Positions 61,256-64,000 of a stretch of DNA of 64,000 nucleotides are shown one piece after another (positions within the stretch are counted from its first letter, which is position 1; each line of letters opens with the position of its first letter). Position numbers and translations under genes: made by a program. Below the pieces are notes generated by a model. That model made no database searches. It was not told where the DNA came from and saw only the letters and a list, made by a program, of their open reading frames with translations. Where the stretch lies: positions 1 to 64,000 of the forward strand of contig PMHO01000053.1 of the NCBI GenBank assembly GCA_003156715.1, written 5' to 3'. The stretch is from Candidatus Tityobacter terrigena. GTDB taxonomy: Bacteria; Vulcanimicrobiota; Vulcanimicrobiia; Vulcanimicrobiales; Vulcanimicrobiaceae.

Positions 61256-62371
61256 GTGAGCGCCCTTTTTTCGCCTTTCGAGCTGCGAAGCATCACCCTC
61301 CCCAATCGAATCGTGGTCGCGCCGATGTGCCAATACTCGGCGAACGACGGCGAGGCCAACGCTTGGCACTTGATTCATCTGGGAACGCTGTCCCTTTCGG
61401 GCGCCGGGATGCTCTGCATCGAGGGGACCGCGGTCGAACCCGAAGGACGCATCACGCCGAGTGACCTCGGTCTTTGGAACGACGCCACTGAAGCCGCGCT
61501 CGTGCCCGTGCTCGCGGCCGTCCGCACGTACTCGAAGATTCCCGTGACGCTGCAACTCGCGCACGCGGGGCGCAAAGGTTCGAGCCGCGTGCCATGGGAA
61601 GGCGGCGAGCAAATTCCGGTCGCGGACGGCGGCTGGCTGACATCCGCCCCATCGGCCGTCGAGTACAAGGCCGGCGAGACGAAACCGCTCGAGCTTGATG
61701 CGCGCGGATTGTCACGCGTACGCGCCGCCTTCTCGGCGGCCGCAGAACGCGCGGCACGGCTCGGCCTAGATGGCATCGAACTTCACGGGGCGCATGGATA
61801 CCTCATCCACGAATTCCTGTCCCCAATCGCAAACCGACGAACTGATGGGTACGGCGGATCGCTAGAGAATCGTCTGCGCTTTCCACTCGAGATCTTCGAT
61901 GCCGTTCGGGCCGCATTTCCGGCGGACAGACCCGTCGGCGTCAAGGTGTCTGCGACGGATTGGGTCGAGGGGGGCTGGGATCTTCAACAAACCATTGCAT
62001 TTGCGAAAGAACTCAAGCATCGCGGCGCGGATTGGATCACCGCATCTTCGGCAGGCGTGTCTCCGCTGCAGAAAATCGCGCTCGGGTCCGGTTATCAGGT
62101 ACCATTCGCAGAGGCCGTGAAACGGACGGCCGGCGTCAACGCCATCGCGATCGGCCTCATCACGGGCGCGCAGCAAGCCGAAGAGATCGTCGCAAGCGGC
62201 AAGTCCGACCTCGTCGCCCTTGCGCGCGGCATGCTCTACGATCCGCGTTGGCCGTGGCACGCCGCAGCCGAGCTCCACGCGACGGTTGAAGCGCCGCCTC
62301 CGTACTGGCGCGCTCAGCCGGCAAATCTGCGGGGTCTCTTCGGAGAGCGCGCCGTCTCCGGACTACGTTAA
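61256..62371 (+). CDS. NADH:flavin oxidoreductase, Old Yellow Enzyme family (YqjM-like)
   Basis: 371-residue TIM-barrel flavoenzyme. LPNRIVVAPMCQYSANDG (Cys of the thermophilic-like/YqjM class), LQLAHAGRKGS, GIELHGAHGYLIHEFLSPIA with RRTDGYGGSLENR, and the C-terminal phosphate site VALARGMLYDPRWPWHAA are all present. It binds FMN and reduces activated C=C bonds with NAD(P)H in the cytoplasm. GTG start at 61256. No clear operon partner; the lipoprotein propeller gene follows 186 bp later. Confidence 0.93.
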   Translation: MSALFSPFELRSITLPNRIVVAPMCQYSANDGEANAWHLIHLGTLSLSGAGMLCIEGTAVEPEGRITPSDLGLWNDATEAALVPVLAAVRTYSKIPVTLQLAHAGRKGSSRVPWEGGEQIPVADGGWLTSAPSAVEYKAGETKPLELDARGLSRVRAAFSAAAERAARLGLDGIELHGAHGYLIHEFLSPIANRRTDGYGGSLENRLRFPLEIFDAVRAAFPADRPVGVKVSATDWVEGGWDLQQTIAFAKELKHRGADWITASSAGVSPLQKIALGSGYQVPFAEAVKRTAGVNAIAIGLITGAQQAEEIVASGKSDLVALARGMLYDPRWPWHAAAELHATVEAPPPYWRAQPANLRGLFGERAVSGLR

Positions 62372-62557
62372 CACCGGCGCGCAGACTTCGGCCCCGACGC
62401 CGATCGCGGGCCGCCCAGCGAGGTGGTGTTTCTACCCATAGACGAGGCGATGGGCCGAGCGTATCCTGTTTACGGTCCATATCGCTGCGTGGGTCGCCGG
62501 CGGAGCTCGCTCTACCGCTCCCGGGGGCTGCGTCTTTTCTTGATAAGGAGCACTATC

Positions 62558-63709
62558 GTGCGCGCTTTCCAAGGCGTTCTTGACCCCAACCGTCGCAACC
62601 GCCCCTCTCGCGGACGCGCTTTCGGCGGATTTGAAGCTATCCGAGCCTACGATCTTCTCCTATGTTGCGTAATACTCGCAGGTTGCTCTAGGGGTGCGGC
62701 CGGTAGCGTACCGGTGGCTGCCGATGCGAACGGCGGGTCGTCAATGGACGCGGCGTACCGTTCGCAAGCATCGTTCGGACAGAAAGTGCCGGCGGGGGCG
62801 GCGTGGTTGAAGCCCGACTCCGCCGCGTTCAAGGAGTTGGCGGTTTCCAACTACGGGGCGGGCAGCGGCGCCGGCAATATCGAGCTTTTCAACAAGAAGT
62901 ACGGGCTGACCGAGACGATCGTCAGCGGACTCAATGGAACCGACGGCGTCTGGATCGACGCTAAGCAAAACCTCTACGCCGCCAACCTCCCCGGGACCGT
63001 GACGGAGTACTCGCCCGGTGAGCCGAGCTCGGGTGGCCCATCATTCACGTACTCGATCCCCGGCGACGTAAACGGTCTCACGGAGGGTCCGGTGACCGTT
63101 ACGACCGACAAGCAAGACAACGTCTATGTCGGTTATGCGCAGGACGACGTTGCATACGTCGTCGAGTTTCCGCAAGGATCCAGTACGCCGCTCGCCCAAT
63201 GCCCCTCACCCAATGGAGGCTCCGTAGCAGGCGTGACGGTCGACAAGAAGGGCGACGTCTTCATCGCCCCCGACGCGGGTCCGAGCGGGCCAAGCTACAT
63301 CTACGAATACACTCCGCCCCTGAGCAATTGCAATTACGGTCAACGCCCCGTCCCCGTTTACTACCCCGGCGGCCTCGAGTTAGACCTGAAAGGCAACCTC
63401 GTCGTTGAAGAGCAGGTGAAGGGCGACATCCTGATCATTCCGTACCCGTACAGCAACGTCCAAACGACGCTCTTCGGCTTCGGCGGCGATCCGTACCAGT
63501 TAGCGCTAAGTGCAGATAACAGCCTCCTGTTTGTTGCCGAGGGCGATACCGGAGTCGTTAACGTCGCGCAATATCCGAGCGGTACGATCGAGGCAACGCT
63601 GCCCTGCAGCTCCTCCGCAGCCCCTCCGTGCAGTCCCAACGGCGGCTCCGGTATCTCGGCCGCGTCTGGCGTCGCGGTGTACCCCCCTCCCAAGCCTGCC
63701 TCAAGGTAG
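62558..63709 (+). CDS. Lipoprotein beta-propeller (NHL/SMP-30-like)
   Basis: 383 residues. Lipoprotein signal with lipobox in LLLCCVILAGC (about 40); the n-region before it is unusually long (about 35 residues). Propeller blades repeat GVWIDAKQNLYAANLPGTVTE, VTVTTDKQDNVYVGYAQDD, VTVDKKGDVFIAPDAG, ELDLKGNLVVEEQ and QLALSADNSLLFVAEGDTG. AAGGAG lies about eight bases before GTG 62558; the frame is open back to 62423. Such lipoprotein propellers often occur in large paralogous sets in Eremiobacterota-like genomes (from memory). Ligand unknown. Confidence 0.8.
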   Translation: MRAFQGVLDPNRRNRPSRGRAFGGFEAIRAYDLLLCCVILAGCSRGAAGSVPVAADANGGSSMDAAYRSQASFGQKVPAGAAWLKPDSAAFKELAVSNYGAGSGAGNIELFNKKYGLTETIVSGLNGTDGVWIDAKQNLYAANLPGTVTEYSPGEPSSGGPSFTYSIPGDVNGLTEGPVTVTTDKQDNVYVGYAQDDVAYVVEFPQGSSTPLAQCPSPNGGSVAGVTVDKKGDVFIAPDAGPSGPSYIYEYTPPLSNCNYGQRPVPVYYPGGLELDLKGNLVVEEQVKGDILIIPYPYSNVQTTLFGFGGDPYQLALSADNSLLFVAEGDTGVVNVAQYPSGTIEATLPCSSSAAPPCSPNGGSGISAASGVAVYPPPKPASR

Positions 63710-63733
63710 CTTGAACCAAGGTTCGGGGCTACG

Positions 63734-64000
63734 TCAATTTTCCGTGCGCTGAGGCGAGCCACAGGTCAACTCGTAGTACGAGATTATGCGTGCGCTATGC
63801 GCAATGGTTTCATCCCGAACGATATGAAAGCCGAGTTTCTCAAGGATGTGCTCTGAAACGCGATGACCTTTCTCCACCGTCGCCACGATTCGTGGCAGGG
63901 CCCGATCTTCAAACCCGAACGTTACGAGCGCCGAGGCCGCCTCCGTCGCAAAGCCGCGCCCCCAAAACGGTCGCGCAATGTAATACGCCAGATGCGGGGC
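63734..64000 (-). CDS. GNAT (RimJ/RimL-type) acetyltransferase, 3' part
   Basis: The C-terminal 88 codons of a gene that runs off the right edge. YYIARPFWGRGFATEAASAL is the acetyl-CoA-binding signature of ribosomal-protein-Ser/Ala-type GNATs (I.RP.WGRG.ATEA), followed by FGFEDRALPRIVATVEKGH, then EKLGF. It ends at TGA 63734. It is convergent with the propeller gene, 24 bases from its stop. Confidence 0.85.
   Translation of the reverse strand, partial: APHLAYYIARPFWGRGFATEAASALVTFGFEDRALPRIVATVEKGHRVSEHILEKLGFHIVRDETIAHSARIISYYELTCGSPQRTEN

Overview
The window is a high-GC bacterial chromosome segment with about 60 protein genes. I see no rRNA, tRNA or CRISPR array. The cell envelope looks diderm: there is a TonB-dependent receptor (54227-56974) and a probable outer-membrane beta-barrel (47664-48974). 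Lineage hints are a DUF3494 ice-binding-like lipoprotein, a copper-amine-oxidase-type stalk domain fused to a barrel, S53 and S41 peptidases, a lipoprotein beta-propeller and many one-component or ECF regulators. Together these suggest a soil bacterium such as Candidatus Eremiobacterota (WPS-2) or a relative. That is inference only, because no phylogenetic marker gene is present.

Layout. 1-6441: two related secreted-protein genes (one cut by the window edge) flank a PLP decarboxylase and a methyltransferase. A 3-hydroxyisobutyrate-dehydrogenase-like gene coupled to a secreted hydrolase follows, divergent from a cupin resembling manganese hydroxynitrile lyase. 6442-13456: small secreted and lipoprotein genes, a zinc alcohol dehydrogenase, a PQQ-type propeller, a LecA-like lipoprotein beside a collapsed duplicate of itself, a lipase-like hydrolase, a histidine phosphatase and a TetR regulator. 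13457-24002: a large LuxR/AAA regulator, a hydrolase remnant, an SDR, a two-domain SnoaL-like protein, a two-subunit molybdenum hydroxylase, a tautomerase and a PAS-GGDEF diguanylate cyclase. 24045-28187 is one minus-strand run: SDR, ECF sigma factor with a SnoaL-like tail, DUF899 protein, tiny membrane protein, MFS transporter.

28403-39817: XRE/AAA regulator, S53 peptidase, S41 peptidase with an acetyltransferase, Lrp/AsnC regulator with another acetyltransferase, a YCII(DGPF)/ECF sigma pair, and a patatin coupled to a membrane protein. 40030-53350: AraC regulator overlapping tail-to-tail with a DJ-1/PfpI protein, PHB-depolymerase-like lipoprotein, second DUF899 protein, hydrolase, membrane protein, MmcQ/YjbR protein, the DUF3494 and stalk-barrel surface pair, a LuxR regulator, a Crp/Fnr regulator and a small secreted Cu/Zn-SOD/CHRD-like protein. 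53479-64000: membrane protein, TonB receptor with YceI, HxlR regulator, an IS256-family element inside a secreted DUF4440/SnoaL-like gene, an Old Yellow Enzyme, a lipoprotein propeller and the end of an acetyltransferase gene.

The best-supported unusual observations are three. First, the IS256 insertion has a 9-bp target duplication, and removing it restores a signal-peptide-bearing reading frame. Second, one copy of a tandem lectin-like gene has lost its middle but kept its promoter side, ribosome-binding site, first codons and last codons. Third, an alpha/beta hydrolase is fused to a C-terminal domain that also occurs alone elsewhere in the window. I found no convincing complete new defence or metabolic system. 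The patatin/membrane-protein operon is the most system-like uncharacterised pair.
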